Below, in pieces: positions 32,113 to 42,229 of a DNA stretch of 64,000 nt. Location of the stretch: positions 1 to 64,000 of the forward strand of contig CAJHNH020002479.1 of the NCBI GenBank assembly GCA_905116865.2. The letters run 5' to 3'. A program made the position numbers and the translations under genes. The DNA comes from Candidula unifasciata (taxonomy: Eukaryota; Mollusca; Gastropoda; Stylommatophora; Geomitridae). The first letter of the stretch is position 1; every line of letters starts with the position of its first letter. The notes below the pieces were generated by a model that did no database searches, had not been told where the DNA came from, and saw nothing but the letters and a program-made list of their open reading frames with translations.

Positions 32113-33426
32113 GTGGCCCGTGGTAAGAAGAATCCGGTCCAGCGCCGGGACACCAGGGCAACCTCAGCCAACAAGGAGGAAGCACCTATCGCCGCACCAG
32201 AACTGACGATGCCAGAACCGGTCGACGACCCGGAGGAGACACCAGCCCAGAAGCCACCAGCCTTGGATGTAGGCCCTATCGAGGCACCCATCTACCCAGA
32301 AGCCGCCCCAGTCGTGGCGCAGGGAGCCACCGACACCCGACCACTAAGACAGCAGCATCAGCGACCGGGCGCCCACGACACAGAAATCCTGCAGTGCTCA
32401 CGCTGCAACAAGGCGTGGCACACAGCCGCAGCCTGCCGCGGCAGCCTATCGTGCAGGTACTGCTCCAAGCCGCACGACTTTAAGGAATGTCCCTTGGCCA
32501 AGATGGACATGGACTTCCGAAAACCAAACGCCAGCCGGAGATGCTCCAATTGCGCAGGAGCACACAGTGCGAGATACATGGGGTGCCCGTATCTAAAAGA
32601 ATGCAGGAGAACTATGTTGCGAAACACCACCAGCAGAGTAACCACCCACACAGCAGCAAAAAAGAGATACGTGGCACCCATCACAACCAGAAATCACGGA
32701 GAAACAAGTCTAGTCGCCATCACTGAAATAGCGAAACTCCGGAGCGAGCTAGCACTGATGAAGACTGAGATCGTGGCCCTCAAGAAAGACAAAGCAGAGA
32801 CCGACCGAAAAAGAACAGAGGAAAGAGACGAAATATCCACCCTCCGAGGCATCCTGCAAGAAGTGCTAGAAAATCAGAAGCGACTGAAAGCAGGGGTGAC
32901 CGACTTAACAGAATTCAAGGTAAACGCAATGGCCCTGCTTGCTGAAACCAAGAAGCAGACCAAACAAAACGCAGCGGAGGAGACCAGACGCGCGGAACAG
33001 CAGAATACAATCACATCACTCCTATCCGATGTCGCCAGTCTCAAGAAAGATTTAACAGAAACCACAGAAAAGCTAACGAGATCAAGCGACGAATGCACCA
33101 AACTGAGAACAGCAATCCAAGCAACAAGCAAAACCGTCAACGGCATAGTAAAAGCCAAGAAAGAGAAGGAAAAGAAAAAGCAAGAGATGATTGAAACCTA
33201 CGAGAGCATGTGGAGAGAAGAAGAAGAACAAGAAAAGGCAGCAGCAAAAGCCCAGGAGGAGGAAGACAGAATAGCAATTCAGGCAGCAGACAAAGAAGAA
33301 GCAAAGATACTGGCAGCAGAAAACCTAGCCAAACAAACGAAAGCCAAAGAAGCGCTCAAGAAAGTAACCGCCAGCAAACTGTTTACATTCGAGTACAAAC
33401 GGCCCACCTACTACGACAGCCCATAA
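32113..33426 (+). CDS. LINE ORF1 protein, zinc-knuckle and coiled-coil, open 437 codons
   Basis: Residues 1-90 are Pro/Ala-rich. Three zinc knuckles follow: C95-x2-C98-x4-H103-x4-C108, C114-x2-C117-x3-H121-x4-C126 and C144-x2-C147-x3-H151-x6-C158. Residues about 200-420 form a long Lys/Glu-rich coiled coil, ending FEYKRPTYYDSP. Knuckles and coiled coil fit an RNA-binding, oligomerising LINE ORF1 (gag-like) protein acting in the retrotransposition RNP. The frame starts at GTG 32113; it stays open upstream to a TAA at 31945 without an ATG, and the first in-frame ATG is at 32209. So the original start may be mutated or lie elsewhere. It is GC-rich against its AT-rich surroundings and undamaged, hence probably recent. 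No ORF2 follows. Confidence 0.75.
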   Translation: MARGKKNPVQRRDTRATSANKEEAPIAAPELTMPEPVDDPEETPAQKPPALDVGPIEAPIYPEAAPVVAQGATDTRPLRQQHQRPGAHDTEILQCSRCNKAWHTAAACRGSLSCRYCSKPHDFKECPLAKMDMDFRKPNASRRCSNCAGAHSARYMGCPYLKECRRTMLRNTTSRVTTHTAAKKRYVAPITTRNHGETSLVAITEIAKLRSELALMKTEIVALKKDKAETDRKRTEERDEISTLRGILQEVLENQKRLKAGVTDLTEFKVNAMALLAETKKQTKQNAAEETRRAEQQNTITSLLSDVASLKKDLTETTEKLTRSSDECTKLRTAIQATSKTVNGIVKAKKEKEKKKQEMIETYESMWREEEEQEKAAAKAQEEEDRIAIQAADKEEAKILAAENLAKQTKAKEALKKVTASKLFTFEYKRPTYYDSP

Positions 33427-34189
33427 ACAAGCCGCCATGACAGCTGAACAAACCCCGCCCACCAGCCGGAGAAACCTGACAGCCCACAACCAGACGACAC
33501 GATGTCCGCCACCAAAGCCACTCCCACCTCTACCCGATCCAGGCCGTCCAAAGGCTATGGTCCGCCCTTTTTAGGGCAGACCGAGATCCCTTACCTCATC
33601 ATGACAACAGCAACAAAACCTTAGGCGTAATACGATCGCCGCACAGAAACGACAATAACTGGAGAACAAACTCCAGGCAACAAAACACCGCTTCGATATA
33701 ACCAACGCTCAGTATAGGAGCCGGTTGAAAGAGGCAAGAAGTTTTTCGTTTTTTTTACCAACACCAGTTAGCAGTTTATATTTACCTAGGGCGTTGTTCC
33801 TTCCTCTGGTGATCCTCGGCTCGGTATGTTCCAGTATACCGAGACTTCTTGTGATGTCCTTGGAAAATATAACACTGGTCACCTGTGTAGATCGTGTTGC
33901 TGGCAGCTAACCAAGCCCGACCGTTCACCGAACCAGTTCAAGCGATCGATACCTTTCCTCGAGTAGCCAGCCGGACAGATCAAGCCCTGTAGGAACTTAG
34001 CGATCTATGCCCTGGCAATGGCGTACCGATTCTGGCTGATCCAGCCGAAAAGGTCTGAGCGACTGAGTCTGGATGGTAAGCATACCTTGCTACTCGATCA
34101 CAGAGACTATTACTAGTAGCAGTGGGGCAACGAACTCCCACTACTACAATCGATTACAAAATGGTGCTGTAACTGGCTACTGAAACTCC
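33427..34189 (+). other. sequence after ORF1, no ORF2
   Basis: GC-rich to about 33700, then mixed. Short frames only (for example MTAEQTPPTSRRNLTAHNQT). No endonuclease or RT motifs appear. The T-run near 33745 may mark a junction. Confidence 0.4.
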
Positions 34190-34375
34190 ACCCGCAACGC
34201 CGAATGTCTAATAACCAGTCAAGACTGACTCAGCCGAATATCAAGCGAATCGGTGTCAAGTATCTGATTATCGAGAATCTGGCTACGAATGGAGAGTCAG
34301 CGTTCAAGCGTAAAAGAGAGGTGCGTTCGTGTGGACAGTCTGCGCTCGAATGTCCAAAATTTATCCACGACTGAC
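34190..34375 (-). repeat. inverted partner of 31695-31925
   Basis: The reverse complement matches the spacer upstream of ORF1 in ordered blocks (GCGCAGAC, CATTCGTAGCCAGATT, TCGCTTGATATTCGGCTG, GCGGGTGG). It is diverged but colinear over about 185 bp. It lies about 2.3 kb away, beyond the ORF1. Confidence 0.6.
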
Positions 34376-34555
34376 CAGTAAATAGGCTGGAATAAGGGAA
34401 AATCATTTTATAAGTACTGAATTGCAGAAAGTATTGGTCAATTATACTATTTGACTAAATATTTAGTCAGAGGACGTTGTTATACACATTATTTTTTTAT
34501 TTTATTTTATTTTATTTTTTTTAATTTACGTATCCAGAAACCATGAGTTGTTAAC

Positions 34556-34740
34556 CCTTTGGCTCGGTACTATAAATATCGCAACCCTTCGGCCTTGATT
34601 CCATTATAGGTACCATTAAAATAGGAGAAATGTGGCTTTTCTGCCTACCCCTGGGAGTGAACCCGGACCACAAGGAGTTCGTCACCCGGCTGCCGCGAAA
34701 GTCAGGTTCAACCAACTTCGCTAGAGAGCCGGGCACGTTA
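34556..34740 (-). mobile_element. tRNA-derived SINE (SINE-5)
   Basis: On the minus strand the A box TAGCGAAGTTGG (34723-34712) and B box GGTTCACTCC (34663-34654) are both strong Pol III promoter elements, about 47 bp apart. That is wider than in most tRNAs, so it is tRNA-derived rather than a tRNA gene. A non-tRNA body follows to about 34556. No second copy was found. Confidence 0.6.
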
Positions 34741-34777
34741 TACACATACACAAAGACAGTAAATGATATTGTTTCGT

Positions 34778-34925
34778 ATTGGGCATATAGGGCTAGAACT
34801 ATATTTTATAGAACCAATCAGCGCTCGATGAATGATGAGGTCAACATCACTCCGGTCGCCTTTTCTAACTAGGACCCCAAATAGACCCATTTCACGCTGC
34901 TCTGACACCTTAGCCAAAGTTATGT
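34778..34925 (-). mobile_element. SINE-1 body fragment
   Basis: GGGCATATAGGGCTAGAACT, TTTATAGAACCAATC and ATGAGGTCAACATCACTCCG match the body of SINE-1 at 38880-38950. The 3' terminus and head are missing. Confidence 0.7.
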
Positions 34926-37184
34926 TTTAAAAAAGTATAGCTTCGTCAGGGTCCAAACCCACTTCCATTAGATTAGCAGGCCAGCATCGATAACTGCACC
35001 ATATTGTTTGTTTGTATGTCCACATGTGTGCGTGCATGTACGTGTGTTTTGTTAAAACGAGTTAGTAGGGCCAGAGCCGAAACAGTATTGAACGCTACTT
35101 TAGCTAAAAGAACTTTACAGGCACAGACTACTCAAAAGGAAAATAGAAACAGCAGCAGTTATTCAAATGATACCAAGGCCTCGTGATACAATCCAGCCAG
35201 CTAAACGTCCACGGGTCATGGAGCATAATTGGGACGCCCGTTTGTTAAGAGATGGAATAACGACTATCGTTTTAGATACAATTTACCTAACGCAAAAATA
35301 ATTAGGCGAAACAATTTAGGCCAGGTGGCCACAAAGAAAGACATCTTATCCTTATGTTATTGGTCTCAGGCATCTAACAAAAACAGGTGCACAATGCGCG
35401 GGAATGGACGGACTTACGGTTAGATTGGCAAGGTCAAGCCTGATAGGAAGTAATCAATGGGATGCTAGCAATCACTGATAGTTATGAGAACAAGAGGCTA
35501 GCGAATTAGAAAAGGTGCAGGCTTTAGTTTGTAGATAAAGAAGTCCGAGAGGATGAGAGTAGTTTCCAGCAAAGACAGAGAAGGACACTTGGTTCCGGAC
35601 GAGAGCCCTAGGAATGGGGCCAGTTAGGTCTAGTATTTTAGTAAGGAAACTACAGATCGTCAGAAAAAAGTTATCTAAAATTGTGTTGGAATGTCGGTCA
35701 CATTATCTGTCGAAGTAAAAAGCAAGAGTTGGACTTCCAAGTAGCAGCCGAGTAAACAAAAGAGAAGGTAATATAAACTTCACTAGAGGAAACAAAGTTT
35801 ACAGTAAACTTTAAAGACACGAAACAAAAATGAATGGTGATTGTAATATGAACTTTATTCTAGAACAAAACTTTCAACAGAGATCGGTAATAAAATGCCT
35901 GTTAGAAATACAGAAATGTCTGCGAAATTCTGAAGTCTTTTTAAGTAAATACTGATCGTCATTACTCAAATCACAGATGTTATACATCAACAATTTTCGA
36001 TATCTGAAATGTTAACTGTTATTAAGCTGTAACATACAGTATGGACGAGGAAACCTCAGTAGTCCAATATCTAGCCCATTTGCAAAATGTCACCATGGTC
36101 ATGGGTTTACATTATATTCAAAGGACATTTCCCTCTTCCCCACCCCCTCCTCCACAAACGGTGTACCCTTTTATGGTATCAAATAGTAAAGTATTGATGA
36201 AATAATACGAGTTGTGACGGATGTTAATGATTGCATAGATACGCCAAATGCACCTGACGACTTGCTACACAGTTATATTACACTATTTCGAGAACCAAAC
36301 AGGGATCCCGCACAAATAAGAATTTGTAAAATCTCCACCCTTCTAAGCCAGTGAGGCAACTGCTAGCGAAAAAAAAAATTGTTGCGAAGAAACTAATATT
36401 ACATCTAGAAAGAACGGGCATGCATGGGGACACCATGGGTAGCTATACACCATCAAAGGGGAAAGGGACAATGCTGGTAGGAACGCATACGAGGTGTATG
36501 AAAAAAAAAAGCATATACAGCAGAAGATACCATCAGGCTGGCAATCTCTGTGGTGTTGAAATACAATGTGTCGGCAGGAAAACACACAACAGCATTTTCC
36601 AGCAGGTTATTAACACATTAGGCAGGGAATGTAGAGATTTGTGTGACGGTATGACCGAAATAGAGAGATACATGAAAGATGAGGGCACTGGGCTAGATGA
36701 AGCAATCATGGACATCGATGGTTCTGTTCATCGGAGTCAAAGATCTGGCTAGAGGTTTCCTGCTTGATTGAGAAGAAAGACAGTCTCAAAATGTTTTTTT
36801 AAATATATATTCAAACATAAGGATTTAGTTTGAGACACTCATTGGAGCGCTAAAGTAGTCAGCAGATAATAAAAGTTCCAGAGAAATTGTACTAGCTGAT
36901 TCTCAACTGGTAAAGCGGAAGTTTCAAAATGGGCAAATGTTGCATAAGTAGATAACAAGCAAGATCCCAGCATCTCCCGAAGATATACTGTCTGGAACAT
37001 TCATCTGCACATCCATACATTTGCTCTGGGGAACGAAGGAGCATATTTTGGCATGCCTAGTATACTATGATGTAGATTCTTAAATCAGTTAATCATTCCC
37101 TTGTCTAGAATAAAACCAGACTGATCACTTTCATGATGTCGCCATGGAGTATATATGTGTGCATATGTAAAGTCTAAAAGACAA
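34926..37184. other. non-coding, about 2.2 kb without recognised gene
   Basis: The 133-codon plus frame at 36351-36752 (with GRECRDLCDGMTEIERYMKD) matches nothing I know and has no start or splice context. There are short A-runs at 36368 and 36502. Confidence 0.45.
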
Positions 37185-37345
37185 ATGACCTTGGCTTCCA
37201 TGTCGACCCAACCTTAAATGTATATCAGGTAACAATCTCAAAAAGTTAAAGCGGCCGGTGTGATGTGGGCTATATTACCCGCCGAGTGTATTGGTCTATA
37301 AAATATATATGTACCCTTATATGCTAAAGGAGACTAATTATGTTG
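37185..37345 (+). mobile_element. SINE-1 3' part, diverged
   Basis: CTTGGCTTCCATGTCGACCC, GCGGCCGGTGTGATG, TATAAAATATATATG and CCCTTATATGCTAAAGG follow the SINE-1 body order. The head is absent. A second partial match (GCGACAAACGTGATATTGAC) at 37390-37430 may be another scrap. Confidence 0.6.
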
Positions 37346-37544
37346 ACAAGGATCTCAGTCCTTACTTTTTAAATTTCCTATCAAGTTAAGGCGACAAACG
37401 TGATATTGACTATCACTGGTTACATGCCTATTTCTCTTATATGTTCTTGCATTGTCAAAAATCAATAGTAGACCTAACGGTGTGAGAAAGAATGTTTTAC
37501 TTTTTTTTATTTTGACGATAATACACTATATGTATATCTTTTAA

Positions 37545-37547
<3 letters not shown>

Positions 37548-37594
<47 letters not shown>

Positions 37595-37596
37595 TA

Positions 37597-37648
<52 letters not shown>
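37548..37648. repeat. (AT)n microsatellite
   Basis: About 100 bp of TA repeat directly before SINE-2. Confidence 0.95.
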
Positions 37649-37655
<7 letters not shown>

Positions 37656-37658
37656 TAC

Positions 37659-37890
37659 AGTCGGCTCTGTGGCTAAGTCGATTCGAACGCTTTGTAATGC
37701 CAAGTTGCTGGGTTCGATTCCAGCTTCAGGCCATGCGCCTTGCGTTGGTTTCGACAGTGGTATCAGCGGGCCGACCGTCCAGAGGCAATGGCAAACTACT
37801 GGACGTAAATTTTCCTAGAGAAACCACACAACAGCCAGGGGCTGCTTAGGTTAGTTCTGCAACGTCCTGTGAAGGATACGCAACTAACCA
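37659..37890 (+). mobile_element. SINE-2, full-length copy with tRNA head
   Basis: Head TCGGCTCTGTGGCTAAGTCG (A box TGGCTAAGTCG) and a perfect B box GGTTCGATTCC at 37710-37720. The non-tRNA body includes CCTTGCGTTGGTTTCGACAG, GGCAATGGCAAACTACTGG and GGATACGCAACTAACCA. It is embedded in (AT)n on both sides. The truncated minus copy at 6819-6988 has the same 3' end beside an AT-rich repeat. Confidence 0.9.
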
Positions 37891-37972
37891 CTATATATAT
37901 ATATATATATATATAATGATATATATATAAATATGGATATATGTATATATAATACATTATATATACATATTT
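37891..37972. repeat. (AT)n microsatellite after SINE-2
   Basis: TATATA with a few interruptions. Either the SINE tail or a resumed host microsatellite. Confidence 0.9.
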
Positions 37973-38049
37973 GAACATTGTTATTGTTTTTAGATTATCC
38001 TAAGCTAACATCTTACCTTTTAAGATCTCTGTGAAAAAGTAAACAAACA

Positions 38050-38330
38050 TTGCCTGTTCATTATATTGTAGACCTACTTACTACTTATTTTGGTCACTTG
38101 AAACGTCATGGAAGTCTAGAGAGAACAATAATGGAGGGGTATATGCCTGGGAAGAGAGGAAGAGGAAGGCCAAGGAGAAGATGGGTGCAGGATGTGGCAG
38201 ATGATCTCCAGATGGGTGTATCAGACGCAGGACATCTTGCTCAGGATAGGAAGGTTTTCCGGATGGTTGTTATGGCAGCGAGGTTCCGCGAGGGACATGC
38301 TACTGAATGAATGAATGACTTACTACTTAT
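38050..38330 (+). pseudogene. LINE C-terminal fragment with (TGAA)n tail
   Basis: Reads YFGHLKRHGSLERTIMEGYM, PGKRGRGRPRRRWVQDVADD, then GHLAQDRKVFRMVVMAARFR and EGHATE-stop. The GHxxR, G(K/M)RGRGRPRxRW and AQDR...(W/F)R order is the C terminus of AP-endonuclease LINE ORF2. It ends in TGAATGAATGAATGA, a simple-repeat 3' tail. 5'-truncated. Confidence 0.8.
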
Positions 38331-38847
38331 GTATGGTAATACAATTTTATCTTAAACTCTTTTTGAATAATGTTGAAAGTATTGTCGGAAGGGCAAACAT
38401 CAGAGTCTGAGCTATGTCTTAACTTATCATCCATCGAGGAAGAGGTTTTATCCTGCCAGGGGCCATTGAAATATTTATAAAATCATTTTCAAGCAATGGA
38501 CAATTTGAAAATATTTATTAAAAAAAAAAAAAAATCGCAGTTGGCAGAGATTTGAAAGCCTGTCCGTCTTGCCAGTCAGACTCAACCCACATGAAAGCCA
38601 GGATGAAACGGATGTTGTTTACTAAGTAATTCAAACAGATGCAGTCACGTTGAGTCAATCAGCGTCTAAGGCTCGTTGATTACACTAACCACTCTCAGAT
38701 CACACAACCACAGCCGTTTTACTACTTACAAAATCATGGTTGACATTCACGCCTATTTCTTTGCTCAGCATTTAGCATACATGTTTGTAGCGGTGCATTC
38801 TTGATGCGTTTTGCTGTCGAAGTTTTCGCTAAAAAAAAGTAAAAAAT
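38331..38847. other. non-coding
   Basis: A poly-A run at 38519-38534 and no supported gene. Confidence 0.5.
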
Positions 38848-39119
38848 GTAAAGGACCTCTTTCCACGCCTTTAGGCGTAAAGGGCATATAGGGCTAGACC
38901 TAAATTTTTATAGACCAATCGGCACACAAGTAGGTGATGTGGTCAGCGTAACGCCAGCCGCCTCTACTTCCCGGGATTGCACCCGGTACCCACTCAAGAC
39001 TGGGTTGACCTGGGAGTCAAGGTCATTTAAAAAAAAAAGAAGACCGGCTCCGCCAGGTAGCGAACCCACTGCCTTCCGATCCGCGGCGAGCGTCTAGCCG
39101 CTCCGCCACAGGGACTCCC
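38848..39119 (-). mobile_element. SINE-1, full-length copy
   Basis: On the minus strand it starts GGGAGTCCCTGTGGCGGAGC (A box TGGCGGAGCGG) and has B box GGGTTCGCTACC at 39068-39057. It then carries the complete body and ends CGTGGAAAGAGGTCCTTTAC. This is the best-preserved head in the window. An internal A-rich insert lies at 39030-39042. Confidence 0.9.
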
Positions 39120-39286
39120 TAGTATTCGCTAACAGGAAACATATTTTACTCTAAGTATTCAATCACGCAGACAAACTTTTCTAATTCTGGACCAATATCG
39201 AATGATTGTTCCTCCTTTCTCACCTCCACTTGTTCACTTAGACGAGCGTACACTCAGTAAATTACAATAAAGATTACAGCTGTTGA

Positions 39287-39710
39287 ACATGAAGACGAAG
39301 AAGAAGACGAAGAAGAAGACGAAGAAGACGAAGATGAAGAAGACAAAGAAAAAGAAGAAGAAGAAGAAGAAGAAGAAGAAGAAGAAGAAGAAGAAGAAGA
39401 AGAAGAAGAAGAAGAAGAAGAAGAAGAAGAAGAAGAAGAAGAAGAAGAAGAAGAAGAAGAAGAAAGAAGAAGAAGAAGAAGAAGAAGAAGAAGAAGAAGA
39501 AGGAAAAAGAAGAAGAAGAAGAAGAAGAAGAAGAAGAAGAAGAAGAAGAAGAAGAAGAAGAAGAAGAAGAAGAAGAAGAAGAAGAAGAAGAAGAAGAAGA
39601 AGAAGAAGAAGAAGAAGAAGAAAAAGAAGAAGAAGAAGAAGAAGAAGAAGAAGAAGAAGAAGAAGAAGAAGAAGAAGAAGAAGAAGAAGAAGAAGAAGAA
39701 GAAGAAGAAG
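39287..39710. repeat. (GAA)n array, about 420 bp
   Basis: A purine-only GAA array with a few GAC, AAA and GGA interruptions. It is the reverse-strand equivalent of the (TTC)n beside REP-T copy 1 and lies at the same end of REP-T copy 2. The Lys/Glu/Arg frames are artefacts. Confidence 0.95.
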
Positions 39711-39888
39711 AACGAACGAACGAACGAACGAACAAACTTTATTTTCAAAGGGTTACAAATTGGGCACGCAGGCCCGTCTGACATTCGGCCCTTCTAAGCA
39801 ATCATTTTTTTCAGAGTACCAATGCCTGTTATCTAAAATGCATGTTATAAAGATTAAAAATATACATTATAGAATGTAATACATACAT
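39711..39888 (-). mobile_element. composite repeat REP-T copy 2
   Basis: (CGAA)n at 39711-39735, then CTTTATTTTCAAAGGGTTAC, AAATTGGGCACGCAGGCC, CATTCGGCCCTTCTAA. The first 90 bp match copy 3 closely; the rest is diverged but keeps ATGCATGTTATA. CA-rich DNA follows. Confidence 0.75.
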
Positions 39889-40205
39889 CATGTGTACACA
39901 ATCTTACACACTCACACACATATATATGTGCTCTCACATTCTCATACATGCACACTCATGTACAGACATACCTAACACATACATACATACATACATATAT
40001 ATATCTACATATATTCACAAACAGAAAAGACACACATACATATATGGACACACACATTCCATACATACACACCTACACATGCATGCATGCATACACACAC
40101 AAACAATCACATGTACAGACACCCACAACCACACATTTACACTCACATGAAAACATACATACACACATATATATACACACATCAATACATACACACCCAC
40201 ACTAC
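39889..40205. repeat. CA-rich degenerate tract
   Basis: ACACAT/ACATAC-rich. The same position relative to REP-T as the tracts at 20640-21822 and 60713-60950. Confidence 0.85.
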
Positions 40206-40207
40206 AA

Positions 40208-40754
40208 CACGAACTAGACAGACTTAGTGAGTGGTGCCAGGAATCAAGAGCTCAGGTGAACCCGTCCAAAGCCTCCTTAACATGGTTCTCTCTGAATACC
40301 CACATCGTGAGTACACCAACGCCAGTCGTAAGCATATGTGGTGTAGACATCGAGAGAACGGACACCATGAAATACCTGGGCATGACATTTGATAGATGCT
40401 TGTCATACAAATGCCACGTAGACAACGTCATACTTAGAGCCAGGAAAGGTTTGACAGCACTCAAGGTGCTAGCAGCAGTTGATATTGAACAACGTCTACT
40501 TTTCCTTCTCTATCAAGGGCTTGTGCTTAGCGTCATTGACTATGGTCTTGGCCTCCTCACTGTCAGCAAAACCCAGCTAGAAAGACTGGACCGAGTACAG
40601 AATGAGGCCATGAGACTCATACTCGGCTGCACAAAAGACACCTCCTGCAACGCCATGTTATGTAAGGGTCCACTGAATTCCATTCATGGCGTTATAGCAT
40701 TTGATGTCTTCATAATCCAATCTATTGCCAGTCAAAAAAAAAAAAAAAAAAAAA
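40208..40754 (+). pseudogene. Jockey-like LINE RT fragment ending in poly(A)
   Basis: Open from about 40208: ELDRLSEWCQESRAQVNPSK, then MKYLGMTFDRCLSYKCHVDN, VLAAVDIEQRLLFLLYQGLV and LDRVQNEAMRLILGCTKDTS. This is the RT thumb and connection region of a Jockey-like LINE, closely related to 4307-4753 (minus). The palm is missing. The fragment ends in about 20 A (40734-40754), too early for a full ORF2. Confidence 0.8.
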
Positions 40755-40755
40755 G

Positions 40756-41366
40756 CTACAAAAGACATCCCTGTCGTACATCTGTTTTTCATTTCAAATT
40801 ATCTGTTAGCTTTCCTTCACAAAGAACTCGATTTTTTATGTTTCTCTGTGTGTCCTTTACTATGTTAACAATTGTTTGGGGGACTCCATAGTGCCCTATC
40901 AATTTATAGACAGACTGCCTATCAGTATTGTCAATAGCCTTTTCATAGTTTATGAATACAATGTTAAGTGGTGAATTCAGTGCAATGCTCTGCTCGATTA
41001 TTATACGCAATGTGGCTATCTGGTCAGTACAGGATCTATTTGGCAGAAAAACTGCCTTTTCATCTCTTAGCTTTATATCAGTAGCATTTTTAGTCTTTCC
41101 AAAATAATCCTAGTTAATATCTTACCAGGAACTGAGAGCAAAATAATTCGTCTATGGTTCTCAGACTCCTGTTAAACTCCTATTTTTAGGCAGTTCAACA
41201 GTCTGCATCTATTTCTACGGTCTCCAGACTTTACTAAATAATCTCTTTAGCAACTCTTTTTCTGTGTTTATGTTGACCCTAATAGCTTCTGCTGGGATGC
41301 GATCTGGACCTTTTCCGCCTTCCCTTCCTTTAGAAGATTGATTGCCTAATTTCCTAATAAAATTTT
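40756..41366 (-). pseudogene. LINE-C reverse transcriptase, N-terminal half
   Basis: The minus strand reads DEKAVFLPNRSCTDQIATLR, SPLNIVFINYEKAIDNTDRQ (motif A region) and LIGHYGVPQTIVNIVKDTQR. It then has VRQGCLL, where it stops at the poly-A/T junction at 40754. The YADD palm and everything downstream are absent. Frameshifts occur near 41100. Confidence 0.8.
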
Positions 41367-41379
41367 ATCTCACAGTGTA

Positions 41380-41586
41380 CTGACTGACTGATTTTCTACC
41401 CCACCAGGACATCACACAAGCGATAAACACCCAATGACACAAAGTGCCACCATGCGGATGAGGATCGCCGTGGAGAGGTCCCAGAAACCGCGTTCAGACA
41501 TTTAGCCATATTTATGGCCTGCCTATATTGCGGCCCCCGGCAAAAGCCAGGGTGGAGCTTCAAATAAAAAATTTCATCCTGATAAG
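41380..41586 (-). mobile_element. RPT-200 insertion with 13-bp target duplication
   Basis: The 13-mer ATCTCACAGTGTA occurs at 41367-41379 and again at 41587-41599, flanking this 207-bp unit exactly. The unit is the reverse complement of the repeats at 12960-13612 (GATAAACACCCAATGACACA, GGTCCCAGAAACCGCG). It ends CTGACTGACTGA, the (CAGT)n tail. It inserted into LINE-C. Confidence 0.9.
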
Positions 41587-41599
41587 ATCTCACAGTGTA

Positions 41600-41970
41600 A
41601 ATCTAGTTCTATTTATATAGGTTGTGTATCTGGCGGTACCTTTGGGGCTGATCTATTTAGAAGCATTTCAAAATATTCAGTCAATTTCTCCTCTGATCTT
41701 TAGTGTTGGTAAGTACCTTTCCTTGACTATTTTTTTTTTTTAAATTGACCCAGTTGGCTGACTGTATTTACCAGCTAAGGTCCGTGTGTTACTGTAAAGG
41801 TCTCTGAGGTTTCCTTTTGCTGCTGCTATATCTGCTTCTTGTGCTAGGTCATCTAAATATTTCACTGTGTCTGCCCTGATACGCCTTCTTTTTTGGCTTC
41901 TGTGCAATTTAGAAGTTCTAGTTTTGCTATTTTTTAAGTTAACCTTGTTTTCTTTTTCTCTCCTCAATCA
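41600..41970 (-). pseudogene. LINE-C endonuclease-RT linker
   Basis: The minus strand has RRIRADTVKYLDDLAQEADI, AAAKGNLRDLYSNTRTLAGK, matching the conserved basic linker (AAAxGNxRxLYxxTRxLAGK) found before RT in AP-endonuclease LINEs of invertebrates. Confidence 0.8.
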
Positions 41971-42229
41971 TGTTAATGGTTCTAGTGTTATCCCCGCTTT
42001 ATTTTAAATTCTTTCTTACCAAGAACTTCTACATAAGATTAATTCAATATTCTTTTTTTCCCCTATCCCAACAGACTTCAGTGCTTACATCTTCAGCTAT
42101 CTGCTGCAACACCTGATACGTATTATAGACTGCTAATCAAAATTGTTTCTAAACTCATTTATCATTAAGATGAACTACATTTTACTTGTTTCTATGAGTA
42201 GAAGATGTTATGTATATTTTAAGTTTCAA

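Noticed and set aside
36351..36752. 133-codon plus-strand frame
   Set aside because: No recognised family, no splice or start support, and within the length expected by chance in this much sequence.
39254..39879. Long Lys/Glu/Arg or Ser/Phe frames
   Set aside because: Readings of the (GAA)n array.
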